From NCBI RefSeq assembly GCF_900107415.1, contig NZ_FNPX01000006.1, positions 62,001 to 126,000 of the forward strand: a DNA stretch of 64,000 bases. Reading direction: 5' to 3'. Position 1 is the stretch's first letter; each line of letters opens with the position of its first letter. This stretch comes from Jannaschia faecimaris (GTDB lineage: Bacteria > Pseudomonadota > Alphaproteobacteria > Rhodobacterales > Rhodobacteraceae). The notes below the pieces were generated by a model. The model was not told the origin of the DNA. It saw nothing but the letters and a program-made list of their open reading frames with translations, and did not search any database. Shown in pieces: positions 17,555 through 27,558 of the stretch. The translations under genes and the position numbers were made by a program.

Positions 17555-19759
17555 ATGATGAAAGATCTGACCGCACCCCTTGCCGCCGACTTCCTGAATG
17601 CCCCGCTGCCCGACCCGGTCGAGTTGGACGAAGACCGGCGGACCAGCCCCAAGCGGTTCTTCAACCGTGAACGCAGTTGGCTGGCCTTCAATTGGCGTGT
17701 TCTGGAGGAAGCGGAGAACCCGCGCGTGCCCCTTTTGGAGCGGCTGCGCTTCCTGTCGATTTCGGCGGCCAATCTGGACGAGTTCTATACCGTTCGCGTG
17801 GCTGGCCTGCGGGAATTGGCGCGTGCGGGCAACCGCACGCCAGCCGCCGACGGACGCACGCCCGCCGAACAGTTGGCGATGATCGACGAGGATGCGGTGC
17901 GCCTGCTGTCCCATCAACAGGCCGTCTGGAAGGCGCTGCGGCTGGAGATGGAGAAGGAAAAAGTCAGCCTTCTAGCGGCAACTGACCTGACCGACGAGGA
18001 AAAGCAGCAGATGCGCACGCTGTTCCTCAATTCGGTGTTTCCCATCGTGTCGCCTTTGGCGATCGACCCGGCGCATCCGTTCCCGTTCATCCCGAACGAG
18101 GGGTTCGCGGTTGCCGTGCAGATGGAGCGCCGGTCGGACAGGCGGACGCTGCGTGCGCTGCTGCCGGTACCTGCGCAGATCGACCGCTTCATTCGTCTGA
18201 CGCCCGAAGACGGCAACGACGTGCCGATCCGATTTCTGCCTTTGGAAGAATTGCTGCTGTTGCAGATCGAGCAGCTCTTTCCCGGCTACGTCCTCAAGGG
18301 CCACTGCGCCTTTCGCGTGCTGCGCGACAGTGACCTGGAGGTCGAGGAAGAGGCCGAGGACCTGGTGCGGGAGTTCGAGACCGCGCTCAAGCGCCGTCGG
18401 CGTGGCGAGATCATCCGCCTCAAGATGACAGCCCATGCGCCCGAAGGTCTGCGCCGGGAGATCGTGGAGGAGATCGGCGTGGACGAGAGCGAGGTGATCG
18501 AGGTCGATGGCCTTATCGGCCTGGCCGCGCTCAAGGAGTTGGTCGTGGGAGACCGCAAGGACATGCTGTGGCCCACGTTCACCCCCCGCGTGCCCGAGCG
18601 GGTGCAGGACCATGGTGGCGACATGTTCGCCGCGATCCGTCAGAAGGACATGCTGCTGCACCACCCCTACGAGACATTCGACATGGTCGTGCGCTTCCTG
18701 ACGCAGGCGGCGAACGACCCGGACGTGGTGGCGATCAAGCAGACCCTGTACCGCACATCGCGCGACAGCCCGATCGTGGCCGCGCTGTGCGAAGCGGCCG
18801 AGGCTGGCAAGACCGTCACCGCACTTGTGGAGTTGAAAGCCCGCTTCGATGAGGCCGCGAACATCCGGCAGTCGCGCCGGTTGGAGCGGGCGGGCGCGCA
18901 TGTGGTTTATGGTTTCACCCATATGAAGACCCACGCCAAGATCTCGACCGTGGTCCGCCGCGAAGGCGACAAGCTGGTCACTTACACGCACTTCGGGACG
19001 GGCAATTACCACCCGATGACGGCGCGGATCTATACGGATTTGTCGCTTTTTACCTGCTCTACCACGCTCGGGCGCGACGCGACGAAGGTGTTCAATTTCA
19101 TCTCGGGCTATGCGCCGCCTGACGGCTTGGAAAACCTGGCCATTTCACCCAGCCAGATGAAGGAGCACCTCTTGGCCTCCATCGCGGCCGAGGCGGAATA
19201 CGCCAGGGCAGGGAAACCGGCCGCGATATGGGCCAAGATGAACGCCCTGATCGAGCCGGACGTGATCGACGCGCTTTACGCGGCCAGCCAGGCCGGGGTG
19301 CGCATCGACCTTGTGATCCGGGGTATCTGCGGATTGCGGCCGGGCGTGAAGGACTTGTCCGAGAATATCCGGGTCAAATCCATCGTGGGCCGGTTTCTGG
19401 AGCATTCACGGATCGTGTGTTTCGGAAATGGTCATGGCCTGCCCAGCAAGAAGGCGCGTGTCTACATCAGCTCCGCCGACTGGATGGGGCGCAACCTGAA
19501 CCGCCGGGTTGAGACGCTGATCGAATGCGTAAACCCCACGGTGAAGGCGCAGATCGTCAGTCAGATCATGGCGGCAAACCTGGCTGACACGGCACAAAGC
19601 TGGGTCTTGGGGCCCGAAGGCGACTGGGTTCGGCCCGACCTGACGGGTGTGGACAATCCGTTCAGCTGTCACCGGTTCTTCATGGAGAATCCGTCGCTGT
19701 CGGGTCGGGGGTCCGCCGGGGCCAAGGACGTGCCGGAATTGACACATAGCAGCGATTGA
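17555..19759 (+). CDS. ppk: Polyphosphate kinase 1
   Basis: A 734-residue PPK1, which reversibly polymerises the gamma-phosphate of ATP into polyphosphate. The N-terminal domain starts at RFFNRERSWLAFNWRVLEEA; the two phospholipase-D-like catalytic halves show MKTHAKISTVVRRE with GTGNYHPMTARIYTD (first catalytic histidine region) and YISSADWMGRNLNRRVE near the C-terminus. Length and domain order are standard. Start choice between two adjacent ATGs is arbitrary. ppx follows after 66 bases, giving a paired synthesis/degradation unit. Confidence 0.97.
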   Translation: MMKDLTAPLAADFLNAPLPDPVELDEDRRTSPKRFFNRERSWLAFNWRVLEEAENPRVPLLERLRFLSISAANLDEFYTVRVAGLRELARAGNRTPAADGRTPAEQLAMIDEDAVRLLSHQQAVWKALRLEMEKEKVSLLAATDLTDEEKQQMRTLFLNSVFPIVSPLAIDPAHPFPFIPNEGFAVAVQMERRSDRRTLRALLPVPAQIDRFIRLTPEDGNDVPIRFLPLEELLLLQIEQLFPGYVLKGHCAFRVLRDSDLEVEEEAEDLVREFETALKRRRRGEIIRLKMTAHAPEGLRREIVEEIGVDESEVIEVDGLIGLAALKELVVGDRKDMLWPTFTPRVPERVQDHGGDMFAAIRQKDMLLHHPYETFDMVVRFLTQAANDPDVVAIKQTLYRTSRDSPIVAALCEAAEAGKTVTALVELKARFDEAANIRQSRRLERAGAHVVYGFTHMKTHAKISTVVRREGDKLVTYTHFGTGNYHPMTARIYTDLSLFTCSTTLGRDATKVFNFISGYAPPDGLENLAISPSQMKEHLLASIAAEAEYARAGKPAAIWAKMNALIEPDVIDALYAASQAGVRIDLVIRGICGLRPGVKDLSENIRVKSIVGRFLEHSRIVCFGNGHGLPSKKARVYISSADWMGRNLNRRVETLIECVNPTVKAQIVSQIMAANLADTAQSWVLGPEGDWVRPDLTGVDNPFSCHRFFMENPSLSGRGSAGAKDVPELTHSSD

Positions 19760-19825
19760 GCGCGTTGACCCCGCCGCGCGCAGCGTGGCAGACGTTCCGC
19801 ATCAAGACGGGAAGGGGCCGGCTGC

Positions 19826-21373
19826 ATGTTGGGTGACGTGATCGACCCGGAGGAATCTGGCCCCTTTGGTGCGCCGCTGTTCGATGGACCCGAGGCGCGG
19901 GCGCTGCGCCGGGTAGGCGTCATCGACGTCGGGTCGAACTCCGTCCGGCTTGTGGTTTTTGACGGCGCGGCACGGTCGCCCGCGTATTTCTTCAACGAGA
20001 AGATCCTATGCGGCCTTGGGGCCGGCCTGGCCGAGACGGGCACCTTGAACCCTGAGGGCCGTGTACGAGCACTGATGGCGCTCAAGCGGTTTGCCATCCT
20101 CGCGCGGGGGATGGAGGTGAACTCCCTGACCGCCGTAGCCACGGCAGCCGTGCGCGAGGCCGAGGACGGACCCGCCTTCGAAGCGGAGGTCCGTGATCAG
20201 ACCGGCCTGAAGCTCTGGGTGATCGACGGAGCCGAGGAGGCGCGGCTGTCGGGGCAGGGCGTGCTGCTGGGCTGGCCCGAGGCGCAGGGCCTGATGTGCG
20301 ACATCGGCGGGTCGTCGATGGAGTTGGCGGAGCTGCAGGGCGGCGCGGTGGGGGCCACGGTATCGGGCAAGCTGGGCCCGCTGAAGTTGCAGGCGGTCAA
20401 GGGCAAGGGGGCGCGCCGCAAGGAAATCGACTCCGGGATCGAGGAGATGACGCGGGTTCTGGGCCGATCACGCTATGACAAGCTTTACCTGGTGGGCGGC
20501 AGCTGGCGCGCGATCGCGCGGGTCGACATGGAGCGGCGGGGCTATCCGCTGCACGTGCTGCATGAATACAAGATGACGCCCAAGGATTTGCGCGCAACGC
20601 TGGATTTCATCGCCACGCAGGACATGGCCGACCTTGGCAAGCGGACATCCACCTCGATGGCGCGTATGTCGTTGGTGCCGATCGCCTGCGAGGTCCTGGA
20701 CCGTGTGGTCAAGACGGTAAAGCCGAAGGAAATAGCCATTTCGAGCTATGGCATCCGGGAAGGCCTCTTGTACGAGCAGATGCCCGACGTGTTGCGCGCA
20801 CGCGATCCGTTGATCGAAAGTTGCCGCGCGTCAGAAGCGGCTTCGGCCCGCCTGCCGGGGTTCGGGCGCGTCCTGTACCATTTCATCGCGCCGCTGTTCG
20901 CGCGCGAACGGGATCGCCGTCGCCGTCTGATCCGTGCCTGTTGCCTTTTGCACGATGTCAGTTGGCGCGCGCATCCCGACTACCGCGCTGAGATATGCTT
21001 TGACAACGCGACCCGTGCCAACCTTGGCGGTCTGACCCATTCGGAGCGGGTATACATGGGGCTGGCCCTGTTGCACCGCTACCGAAACAAGCGGGAGGGC
21101 ACGCCGTTCGAGGCGCTGGCACCGCTTCTGGGCGATGAGGACACGCAGCAGGCGGAAGTCGTGGGCAAGGCGATGCGGTTCGGCGCGATGTTCTCGGCCC
21201 AGGATCCATCGCTGATGGGGAAGATGAAGCTTTACCCGAAGAAGGCGCAGTTGGAGCTGTCCCTGCCGAAGGGGGACGGCGAAGCGCTGTTTGGCGAAGT
21301 CGCCGAGGCGCGGTTCAAGTCGTTGGCCAATTCGTTGGGCTGCACCCCGAGCGTTCGTGTCGTCAAACGCTGA
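19826..21373 (+). CDS. ppx: Exopolyphosphatase / Ppx-GppA family phosphatase
   Basis: A 515-residue Ppx/GppA protein. The actin-like ATPase fold gives VIDVGSNSVRLVVFDG near residue 30 and CDIGGSSMELAEL; the C-terminal HD-type helical domain follows (IRACCLLHDVSWRAHPDYRAE). Such enzymes remove terminal phosphates from polyphosphate and, in some cases, convert pppGpp to ppGpp. Being directly after ppk supports a polyphosphate role. It carries a ~25-residue N-terminal extension ahead of the first strand, with no recognisable function. Confidence 0.95.
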   Translation: MLGDVIDPEESGPFGAPLFDGPEARALRRVGVIDVGSNSVRLVVFDGAARSPAYFFNEKILCGLGAGLAETGTLNPEGRVRALMALKRFAILARGMEVNSLTAVATAAVREAEDGPAFEAEVRDQTGLKLWVIDGAEEARLSGQGVLLGWPEAQGLMCDIGGSSMELAELQGGAVGATVSGKLGPLKLQAVKGKGARRKEIDSGIEEMTRVLGRSRYDKLYLVGGSWRAIARVDMERRGYPLHVLHEYKMTPKDLRATLDFIATQDMADLGKRTSTSMARMSLVPIACEVLDRVVKTVKPKEIAISSYGIREGLLYEQMPDVLRARDPLIESCRASEAASARLPGFGRVLYHFIAPLFARERDRRRRLIRACCLLHDVSWRAHPDYRAEICFDNATRANLGGLTHSERVYMGLALLHRYRNKREGTPFEALAPLLGDEDTQQAEVVGKAMRFGAMFSAQDPSLMGKMKLYPKKAQLELSLPKGDGEALFGEVAEARFKSLANSLGCTPSVRVVKR

Positions 21374-21461
21374 TCCCTCGATTGCGCGGCAACGGCCGGC
21401 GCATCTTGCCCCGGACCGGCACGATTGATACCGCAAGCATGACCAATCGAGAGAAAACGCC

Positions 21462-22802
21462 ATGCGCCTGAGCCGCTATTTCCTGCCCGTCCTTAAGGAA
21501 ACCCCGTCCGAGGCGCAGATCGCCAGCCACCGCCTGATGCTGCGGGCGGGCATGATCAAGCAGTCGTCCGCAGGCATTTATTCCTGGCTTCCGCTGGGCT
21601 ACCGTGTGCTCAAGCGGATCGAACGGATCGTCCACGAAGAGCAGGAGCGGGCGGGCCATATCCCGATGCTCATGCCGACGTTGCAAGGCGCGGATCTGTG
21701 GCGCGAAAGCGGGCGCTACGACGCGTTCGGGCCCGAAATGCTGCGGATCACCGACCGGCAGGATCGGGAGATGCTGTATGGTCCGACGAACGAGGAGATG
21801 ATCACCGATATCTTCCGCTCGCACGTGTCGTCCTACAAGGACCTGCCGCTGACGCTGTATCATATCCAGTGGAAGTTCCGCGACGAAGTGCGGCCCCGCT
21901 TCGGGGTCATGCGCGGGCGCGAGTTCCTAATGAAGGACGGCTATAACTTCGACCTGACCAAGGAAGACGCGCTGCACGCCTATAACCGCCACCTGGTCAG
22001 CTATCTGCGCACCTATGAGCGGATGGGCCTGCAGGCGATCCCGATGCGTGCGGATTCAGGGGCCATGGGCGGCGACAACACGCATGAATTCCTGGTATTG
22101 GCCGAGACGGGCGAGTCGGAGGTCTTCTATGACGCCAACGTCACGGACATCGTCCTTGGCAAGCGCGACATCGACTATGATGATGTGGAGCAATGCGCGG
22201 GCGTGATGGAGGAGTTCACGAGCCTCTACGCCCGCACGGACGAGACCCATGACGAGGCCGTTTTTGAAAAGGTGCCCGAGGAGCGGCGCCGCTCCGCCCG
22301 CGGCATCGAGGTGGGACAGATTTTTTACTTCGGAACCAAGTATTCCGACGCCATGAACGCCAAGGTTCAGGGCCCTGATGGCAAGCCGACGGCGGTGCAC
22401 ATGGGGTCGCACGGGATCGGCGTCAGCCGCCTGGTCGGCGCGATCATCGAAGCGAGCCACGACGATAAGGGCATCATCTGGCCCGAGGGGGTGACTCCGT
22501 TCCATGTTGGTATCGTGAACCTTAAACAGGGTGACAGCGCAACCGACAGCGCCTGCGACGGCATCTACAAGGCACTGGAGGCAGAGGGCCTTTCGGCGCT
22601 TTACGATGACCGCAAGGACCGTGCGGGCGCGAAGTTCGCGACGATGGACCTGATCGGCCTGCCGTGGCGCATCACGGTTGGTCCGCGCGGCTTGGGCAAC
22701 GGTGTGGTCGAGTTGACGAGCCGTCGCACCGGTGAGAGCGAGGAGATGTCGGCCGAAGCCGCCATTGGACGGGCGAAAGAGATCTACGCCGCCCATATGT
22801 GA
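21462..22802 (+). CDS. proS: Prolyl-tRNA synthetase (short alphaproteobacterial form)
   Basis: A 446-residue class II synthetase that charges tRNA-Pro. Motif 1 region [18 protein letters not shown], motif 2 [20 protein letters not shown] and motif 3 [14 protein letters not shown] are all present, followed by the anticodon-binding domain (FHVGIVNL...[14 protein letters not shown]). The ~180-residue INS editing domain that bacterial ProS normally carries between motifs 2 and 3 is missing, as known for many Alphaproteobacteria, which rely on separate YbaK/ProX-type editing proteins. None is visible nearby. Confidence 0.97.
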   Translation: MRLSRYFLPVLKETPSEAQIASHRLMLRAGMIKQSSAGIYSWLPLGYRVLKRIERIVHEEQERAGHIPMLMPTLQGADLWRESGRYDAFGPEMLRITDRQDREMLYGPTNEEMITDIFRSHVSSYKDLPLTLYHIQWKFRDEVRPRFGVMRGREFLMKDGYNFDLTKEDALHAYNRHLVSYLRTYERMGLQAIPMRADSGAMGGDNTHEFLVLAETGESEVFYDANVTDIVLGKRDIDYDDVEQCAGVMEEFTSLYARTDETHDEAVFEKVPEERRRSARGIEVGQIFYFGTKYSDAMNAKVQGPDGKPTAVHMGSHGIGVSRLVGAIIEASHDDKGIIWPEGVTPFHVGIVNLKQGDSATDSACDGIYKALEAEGLSALYDDRKDRAGAKFATMDLIGLPWRITVGPRGLGNGVVELTSRRTGESEEMSAEAAIGRAKEIYAAHM

Positions 22803-22835
22803 TCCGACGCCCCCTTCCGAAGGAAGCCGCTTTTA

Positions 22836-24104
22836 ATGTTCAAACGCTACGAATGGATGATCGCCTGGCGCTATTTGCGGGCGCGGCGCTCCGAGGGCGG
22901 GATCAGCGTCATGACCTGGATCAGCCTGATCGGCATCGCGCTCGCGGTTTTCGCGCTGATCGCGACCTTGGCGGTGCGCGCGGGGTTCCGGTATGAATTC
23001 GTCGGCACGATCGTCGGTGCCAACCCGCATGTCAGTGTCTATTCTTACGGCGAGACGCTGCCCGACGGGCGACTGACGCGCACGATTTCCAATTACGACG
23101 CGTTGGCCGACGCCCTTGCTCAGGTGCCCGGCGTCACTTCCGCCATGCCGGTGGTCGAGGGGCAGGTAATGGCCACGGCCAACGGGCGCAACGCAGGTGT
23201 GCAGGTGATCGGCGTATCGCTGGAGGACCTGCGCCGGGTGGAGTTGGTCGCCAACCCCGAAGAAAGCGCCGGATCTCTGGACGATTTCGAAAGCGGGATT
23301 GCTCTCGGGGCCGTTTTGGCGCGCGAATTGGGCGTGACGGCGGGCGACAGGGTGCGCCTGATCTCGCCGGACGGGCAGAAGACCCCTATGGGCACCAGTC
23401 CACGCATCAAGGTCTACGACGTGGCGTACGTATTCCGCGTGGGCCGCTATGACATCGACCGGATCCGCGTTTACATGCCGTTCGAGGAGGCGCAGCTTTA
23501 CTTCAACCGCACCGGCGTTGCCGACCAGGTGCATGTCGTAACGACCGACCCCGAAAGCGTTGACATGTTGGCCCCCGCGATCGCAGCGGCGGCGGGAGTA
23601 GGTTCCTACCTGTTCACTTGGAAGGACAACGCGGGTGCCTTCCTGCGTGCGTTGCAGATGGAGGACAACATCATGTTCGTCATCCTATCGATCCTCGTGC
23701 TGATCGCGACGCTGAACATCACCAGCGGCCTGGTCATGTTGGTCAAGAACAAGGGGCGCGACATTGGCATCCTTCGCACGATGGGCCTGACGGAAGGGAC
23801 GGTCTTGCGCGTATTCTTTTTGTGCGGGGCGAGCATCGGGGTCATCGGGACGGCCATCGGCGTGGTGCTGGGGTGTCTCTTTGCGGTCTACATCGATCCG
23901 ATTTTCAGCTTCGTGAACTGGATGGCGGGCGGCGGCGTCTGGGATCCGTCGGTGCGCTTTATCTCGGCGCTGCCGGCGCGACTGGAGTTGGGCGATGTGC
24001 TGTCGGCTGTCGCGCTGTCGTTGACGCTTTCGTTCGTCGTGACGATCTTCCCGGCCCGCCGCGCGGCCCGCATGAACCCGGTGGAGGCCCTGCGCTATGA
24101 GTGA
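22836..24104 (+). CDS. lolF: Lipoprotein-releasing ABC transporter permease (LolC/E, LolF type)
   Basis: A 422-residue MacB/LolC-fold permease: first helix after MFKRYEWMIAWRYLRARR, a large periplasmic domain (about residues 45-270), then three helices including ILSILVLIATLNITSGLVMLVKNKGRDIGILRTMGLT, the coupling region for LolD. It extracts outer-membrane lipoproteins from the inner membrane for handover to LolA. Only one LolC/E gene is here, directly before lolD, which fits the homodimeric LolF arrangement reported for many proteobacteria; distinguishing this from LolE needs a genome-wide check. Confidence 0.92.
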   Translation: MFKRYEWMIAWRYLRARRSEGGISVMTWISLIGIALAVFALIATLAVRAGFRYEFVGTIVGANPHVSVYSYGETLPDGRLTRTISNYDALADALAQVPGVTSAMPVVEGQVMATANGRNAGVQVIGVSLEDLRRVELVANPEESAGSLDDFESGIALGAVLARELGVTAGDRVRLISPDGQKTPMGTSPRIKVYDVAYVFRVGRYDIDRIRVYMPFEEAQLYFNRTGVADQVHVVTTDPESVDMLAPAIAAAAGVGSYLFTWKDNAGAFLRALQMEDNIMFVILSILVLIATLNITSGLVMLVKNKGRDIGILRTMGLTEGTVLRVFFLCGASIGVIGTAIGVVLGCLFAVYIDPIFSFVNWMAGGGVWDPSVRFISALPARLELGDVLSAVALSLTLSFVVTIFPARRAARMNPVEALRYE

Positions 24105-24771
24105 GGCGCTGAAGCTGACGGGCATCTTCAAGGGGTACAACCTTGGCCAGCCCAGCGAGATCCGCGTGCTCAATGGTGTGGATCTGACTTTGGAGCCGGG
24201 GCATGTGACCGCGTTGGTCGCCCCGTCGGGCGCGGGCAAGTCGACGCTGCTGCATATCGCGGGCCTGCTTGACACGCCTGACAAGGGCACGGTGACGCTG
24301 GCGGGCCAAGACCTGACCGGGCAGACGGATCGCGTGCGCACGCGCGCCCGCCGGGAACGGATCGGCTTTGTCTATCAGTTCCATCATCTGCTGCCGGAAT
24401 TCACGGCGGCAGAGAATATCATTCTGCCGCAATTGGCGAACGGCGTGTCTCAGGCGACGGCGCGGGCCCATGCCGAGGACCTCTTGGGCCGCGTGGGCCT
24501 GTCGCACCGGATGGATCACCGCCCCGCCGAGATGTCGGGTGGCGAGCAGCAGCGCACCGCCTTTTGCCGGGCACTGGCCAACGGGCCGAGTCTGCTTCTG
24601 GCGGACGAGCCGACGGGCAACCTCGACCCCGGCACGTCGGATACGGTGTTCGACGCCCTTATGACGCTGGTGCGGGAGACAGGGATGTCGGCCTTGATAG
24701 CTACGCACAACCTGGCACTGGCGGCGCGGATGGACCGGACGCTGCGGCTAGAGCAGGGGCGGCTGGTCTGA
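24097..24771 (+). CDS. lolD: Lipoprotein-releasing ABC transporter ATPase LolD
   Basis: A 224-residue ABC ATPase: Walker A APSGAGKSTLL, Q-loop FVYQFHHLLPEFTA, signature MSGGEQQR, Walker B LLLADEPTGNLD and H-loop ATHN. The YQFHHLLPEF Q-loop segment is characteristic of LolD. It powers lipoprotein release together with the permease whose gene it overlaps by eight bases. Its stop codon directly abuts the stop of the convergent DUF4239 gene (TGA|TCA). Confidence 0.96.
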   Translation: MSEALKLTGIFKGYNLGQPSEIRVLNGVDLTLEPGHVTALVAPSGAGKSTLLHIAGLLDTPDKGTVTLAGQDLTGQTDRVRTRARRERIGFVYQFHHLLPEFTAAENIILPQLANGVSQATARAHAEDLLGRVGLSHRMDHRPAEMSGGEQQRTAFCRALANGPSLLLADEPTGNLDPGTSDTVFDALMTLVRETGMSALIATHNLALAARMDRTLRLEQGRLV

Positions 24772-25569
24772 TCAGTCGGCCTCGTCGGCGGCGGTGCGCA
24801 CCGCCTCCGACAGGAACCGCTCAAATGCAAGGGGACGCGTCTCGCCCGGTGGGGCATAGGGGTTCGCAAAGGCCACGATAAAATAGATGATCAGCCCGGT
24901 GTAGCCCGCGAAGCCGGACAGAAGGGTCAGGTTGAGCGGCGAAGGCGTCCAGGTGAAATAGGCGGCCGAAATCAGCGCGACGCCCGACAGTGCCGCCATG
25001 AGGAACAGCCACGGCGGACCGCTGAGCACCGCGTTTTCCCGTGCTTCGCGCAATTCGGACAGTTGGCGTATGTCGTCGATCATGATGCTTAGAAGCCGCT
25101 CCTGCCGAAGGGTCCGTGGCTCAAGATCGAGGATCGCTCCGTATGCGGCTTCCCATTCCGCCCATGCCGACGCGGTCAATCTGCCGGTGCTGCTCAGGGC
25201 GGCCCACTCTTCCTCTGCGACGATTGTGGCATAGCGGGCAAGGTGGTGACGGACCGGCTGCGTCTCCTCCTCCGCCTCGTAGCGGATGGAATCGTAGTAG
25301 ACGTCGCCCAGCATGGCCGCTTCGCGAGCGGCGGCGACCTTCACATCCCGGATTGATCCCAGTTCCTGAGCAAACACCAGCGCCAGAACCAGCCCGTGAA
25401 GCGCTGCTATGCGGAACAGGACGGACCCGGCCAGTTCCCGCGTTTCCGCCACGGCCAATGGCCCGAGAACCCGCCGCGCCAGCCAGTAAGAGCCAAGTGC
25501 CAGTAATACGATGAATACCACGGACACGGCGGCAGTCAGGGCCACGGGCAGCCCGAGCAGCGCGCTCAT
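24772..25569 (-). CDS. Bestrophin-like (DUF4239) membrane protein
   Basis: A 265-residue protein with two N-terminal helices (LTAAVSVVFIVLLALGSYWLARRVLG; LFRIAALHGLVLALVFAQEL), a long helical soluble part rich in Glu/Ala/Arg, and two C-terminal helices (FLMAALSGVALISAAYF; LLSGFAGYTGLIIYFIVAF). This arrangement, with NPYAPPGETRPLAFERF near the end, fits the DUF4239 family, whose members are predicted bestrophin-like channels. Function is unknown. It is convergent with lolD and stands alone. Confidence 0.7.
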   Translation of the reverse strand: MSALLGLPVALTAAVSVVFIVLLALGSYWLARRVLGPLAVAETRELAGSVLFRIAALHGLVLALVFAQELGSIRDVKVAAAREAAMLGDVYYDSIRYEAEEETQPVRHHLARYATIVAEEEWAALSSTGRLTASAWAEWEAAYGAILDLEPRTLRQERLLSIMIDDIRQLSELREARENAVLSGPPWLFLMAALSGVALISAAYFTWTPSPLNLTLLSGFAGYTGLIIYFIVAFANPYAPPGETRPLAFERFLSEAVRTAADEAD

Positions 25570-25668
25570 GCGGGTGTGCCGAAGCTGTCGTGCGAAATCA
25601 GGCTTATCACCGATTATCCGTGGCCAGTTGTTCGTTGCACCAACCTAGACCGGGAACCGGCTCAGCGT

Positions 25669-26625
25669 CTACGGCGCGGGCGTCGGAAACCGCCCGTCGA
25701 AATGCGCGGCGATGCTATCGTAGATCTGCCCGCGCAGCTCTGCGTTTTCCATCAGAACCTCGTGCCGGGCACCTTCGACCATCTGTAGCTCACCATTCGG
25801 CCATGACGCCATGCGAACGTGAATGGAATCGGCGGAAACGATATCTTCGTCTGTGCCGAGAAATGTTAGAGCGGGCACGCCGGGCGCGGCCAACCGGGCA
25901 CATGCGTGCATTTCACGCAACGCCGCCCAGACCCAGCCCAACGATGGCCCACCGAGTGCCAGGTCGGGATAAGTCGTGATCTGTCGTTTCATCCAGGCGA
26001 ACATCCTGGCATCGCGGGTCAGCAGGTTGTCTTCGAACGGGGCCGCCGCCGGATCGGCCGCGTTGCCGGACTGACGGGCGGAGCGTTCACCAAGTCCGAT
26101 TGCCGCAGCAGCCGAGGAGATGGTCCAGCCCATGAACCGACGGTGCGGAGGCAGGGGGAGGCCCCACATCGGGGCCGAGAATGCGGCTCGCCGGAACGCG
26201 GTTGGGCAACGCACAAGCGTGCGCAGCGCGATCAACCCGCCCATTGAATGCCCCAGAATATACCAGGGGCGAGGCAGGTCCATGTCGGTGCACATCGCCA
26301 GAGCGGCATCAACGTCGATCTGGAAATCCTTGAAATCATTTACATGGCCGACCAGGCGATCATGCGCAGGGCGTGGCGACAGTCCTTGGCCGCGGACATC
26401 GATTGCTACGCTGGCAAATCCGCGGGCGTGCAATTGGGCGGCGGCGTCGGAGTATTTCTCGGTATATTCCGTCCGACCCGGAACGATCATCACGGTGCCG
26501 CGTGTCCCTTCGGGCCAGACCGCAACCCGGACACGGACCCCATCCGCTGCCGTCACCCAATGGGCGCGGCCCTGAGGTGGTCCGCTGGCGACGTCGGCAT
26601 GGTACGGCGCGTCCGGGTAGGTCAT
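25669..26625 (-). CDS. Alpha/beta hydrolase (lysophospholipase/monoglyceride lipase type)
   Basis: A 318-residue Hydrolase_4-type protein. The nucleophile elbow GHSMGGLIALR carries the catalytic serine; oxyanion-loop region is GRTEYTEKYSDAAAQLHARG; the acid is likely in FLGTDEDIVSADSI and the histidine in EGARHEVLMEN, giving the expected Ser-Asp-His order. The opening with PEGTRGTVMIVPGRTEY resembles PldB-like lysophospholipases. Location is cytoplasmic: no signal peptide. The SCP2 protein gene lies ten bases upstream on the same strand, suggesting shared lipid metabolism. Confidence 0.88.
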   Translation of the reverse strand: MTYPDAPYHADVASGPPQGRAHWVTAADGVRVRVAVWPEGTRGTVMIVPGRTEYTEKYSDAAAQLHARGFASVAIDVRGQGLSPRPAHDRLVGHVNDFKDFQIDVDAALAMCTDMDLPRPWYILGHSMGGLIALRTLVRCPTAFRRAAFSAPMWGLPLPPHRRFMGWTISSAAAAIGLGERSARQSGNAADPAAAPFEDNLLTRDARMFAWMKRQITTYPDLALGGPSLGWVWAALREMHACARLAAPGVPALTFLGTDEDIVSADSIHVRMASWPNGELQMVEGARHEVLMENAELRGQIYDSIAAHFDGRFPTPAP

Positions 26626-26635
26626 GTTTCGGTCA

Positions 26636-26920
26636 TCAGGACAGTTCAGCGCCCAGCTTCATCGCCTGGCTCATGTCGCCGTCGACCGAAAGCTTGCCCG
26701 TCATGAAGGCGGATGTCGGGTTCACGTCGCCGTCGAGGATGCCCTTGAAAGTCTCGGCGTCGGCGGTCATCGTGCAATCGGCATCGTCGTCTCCGGCGCG
26801 CACGCCGTCGGAATCGACCATGATTGCGCCTTCGTCTTCGATCACGAACTTGACGCTGCCGTCGAAGGTGCCAATCTTTGCAGAAAGCTGTGTGACGGCC
26901 TCGTTGATAATGTCGCTCAT
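26636..26920 (-). CDS. SCP2 sterol-binding-domain protein
   Basis: A 94-residue stand-alone SCP2 domain: amphipathic N-terminal helix (MSDIINEAVTQLSAKIG), beta sheet FDGSVKFVIEDEGAIMVDSD and DADCTMTADAETFKGILDGDVNPTSAFMTGKLSVDGDM.. in two segments, and a closing hydrophobic helix (SQAMKLGAEL). SCP2 folds bind lipids or fatty acyl chains. It is co-oriented with the downstream alpha/beta hydrolase with ten bases between them, which points to a common lipid substrate; that is inference. Confidence 0.92.
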   Translation of the reverse strand: MSDIINEAVTQLSAKIGTFDGSVKFVIEDEGAIMVDSDGVRAGDDDADCTMTADAETFKGILDGDVNPTSAFMTGKLSVDGDMSQAMKLGAELS

Positions 26921-26973
26921 ATCAGTTCCTTTGAATTCTGATCGCCGAAACGGCGGATGGGGTCCGACACAGG

Positions 26974-27558
26974 ATGATTGACCTGCGCGTCACTCTCAAG
27001 GCCCTCACGCTTGCTGTCGCGTGTTGTTACGCCACGTATTCACTTGCGCAGGACGCGCCGGAGGTGCTGTCGGAAGATGCCCAGGTGCTTTTGAACCGGT
27101 TGGGCACGCTGACGGCGGAGGAAGATGCGGGCGAAGCCACGCGCCTTGCGGCTGAAATCCTTGAACGTTGGACCCATTCAGGCAGTGCTGCGCTGGACCT
27201 GCTTTTGCGGCGGGGCACCGACGCGATGGAGGCGGGCGACTACAAACGGGCGATCTCGCATCTGACCGCGCTGACCGATCATGCGCCGGATTTCGCCGAA
27301 GGGTGGAACGAGCGGGCGACCGCATTCTTCCTGATGGAAGAATACGGGGCGGCGATCGCTGATATCGAACAGGTCCTGATTCTGGAGCCGCGACATTTCG
27401 GCGCGCTGGCCGGACTGGGCATCATTCTTCAGCAATTGGGCGACGATGCCGGTGCCCTCAGGGCTTTGAAGGCGGCCGCGCAGGTCTATCCGGCGGAAGA
27501 AAACGTAAACCAGGCCATCGAGCGGTTGGAACAGCAGACCGGCGAACGGACCCTCTGA
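26974..27558 (+). CDS. Secreted TPR protein
   Basis: A 194-residue protein with a signal peptide (TLKALTLAVACCYATYSLAQ) and then tetratricopeptide repeats: DLLLRRGTDAMEAGDYKRAI, AEGWNERATAFFLMEEYGAA and FGALAGLGIILQQLGDDAGA each fit the TPR consensus. It is probably a periplasmic scaffold. Its TGA directly precedes the ATG of the helicase gene, so the two genes are transcriptionally linked, although one product is exported and the other cytoplasmic. Confidence 0.85.
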   Translation: MIDLRVTLKALTLAVACCYATYSLAQDAPEVLSEDAQVLLNRLGTLTAEEDAGEATRLAAEILERWTHSGSAALDLLLRRGTDAMEAGDYKRAISHLTALTDHAPDFAEGWNERATAFFLMEEYGAAIADIEQVLILEPRHFGALAGLGIILQQLGDDAGALRALKAAAQVYPAEENVNQAIERLEQQTGERTL

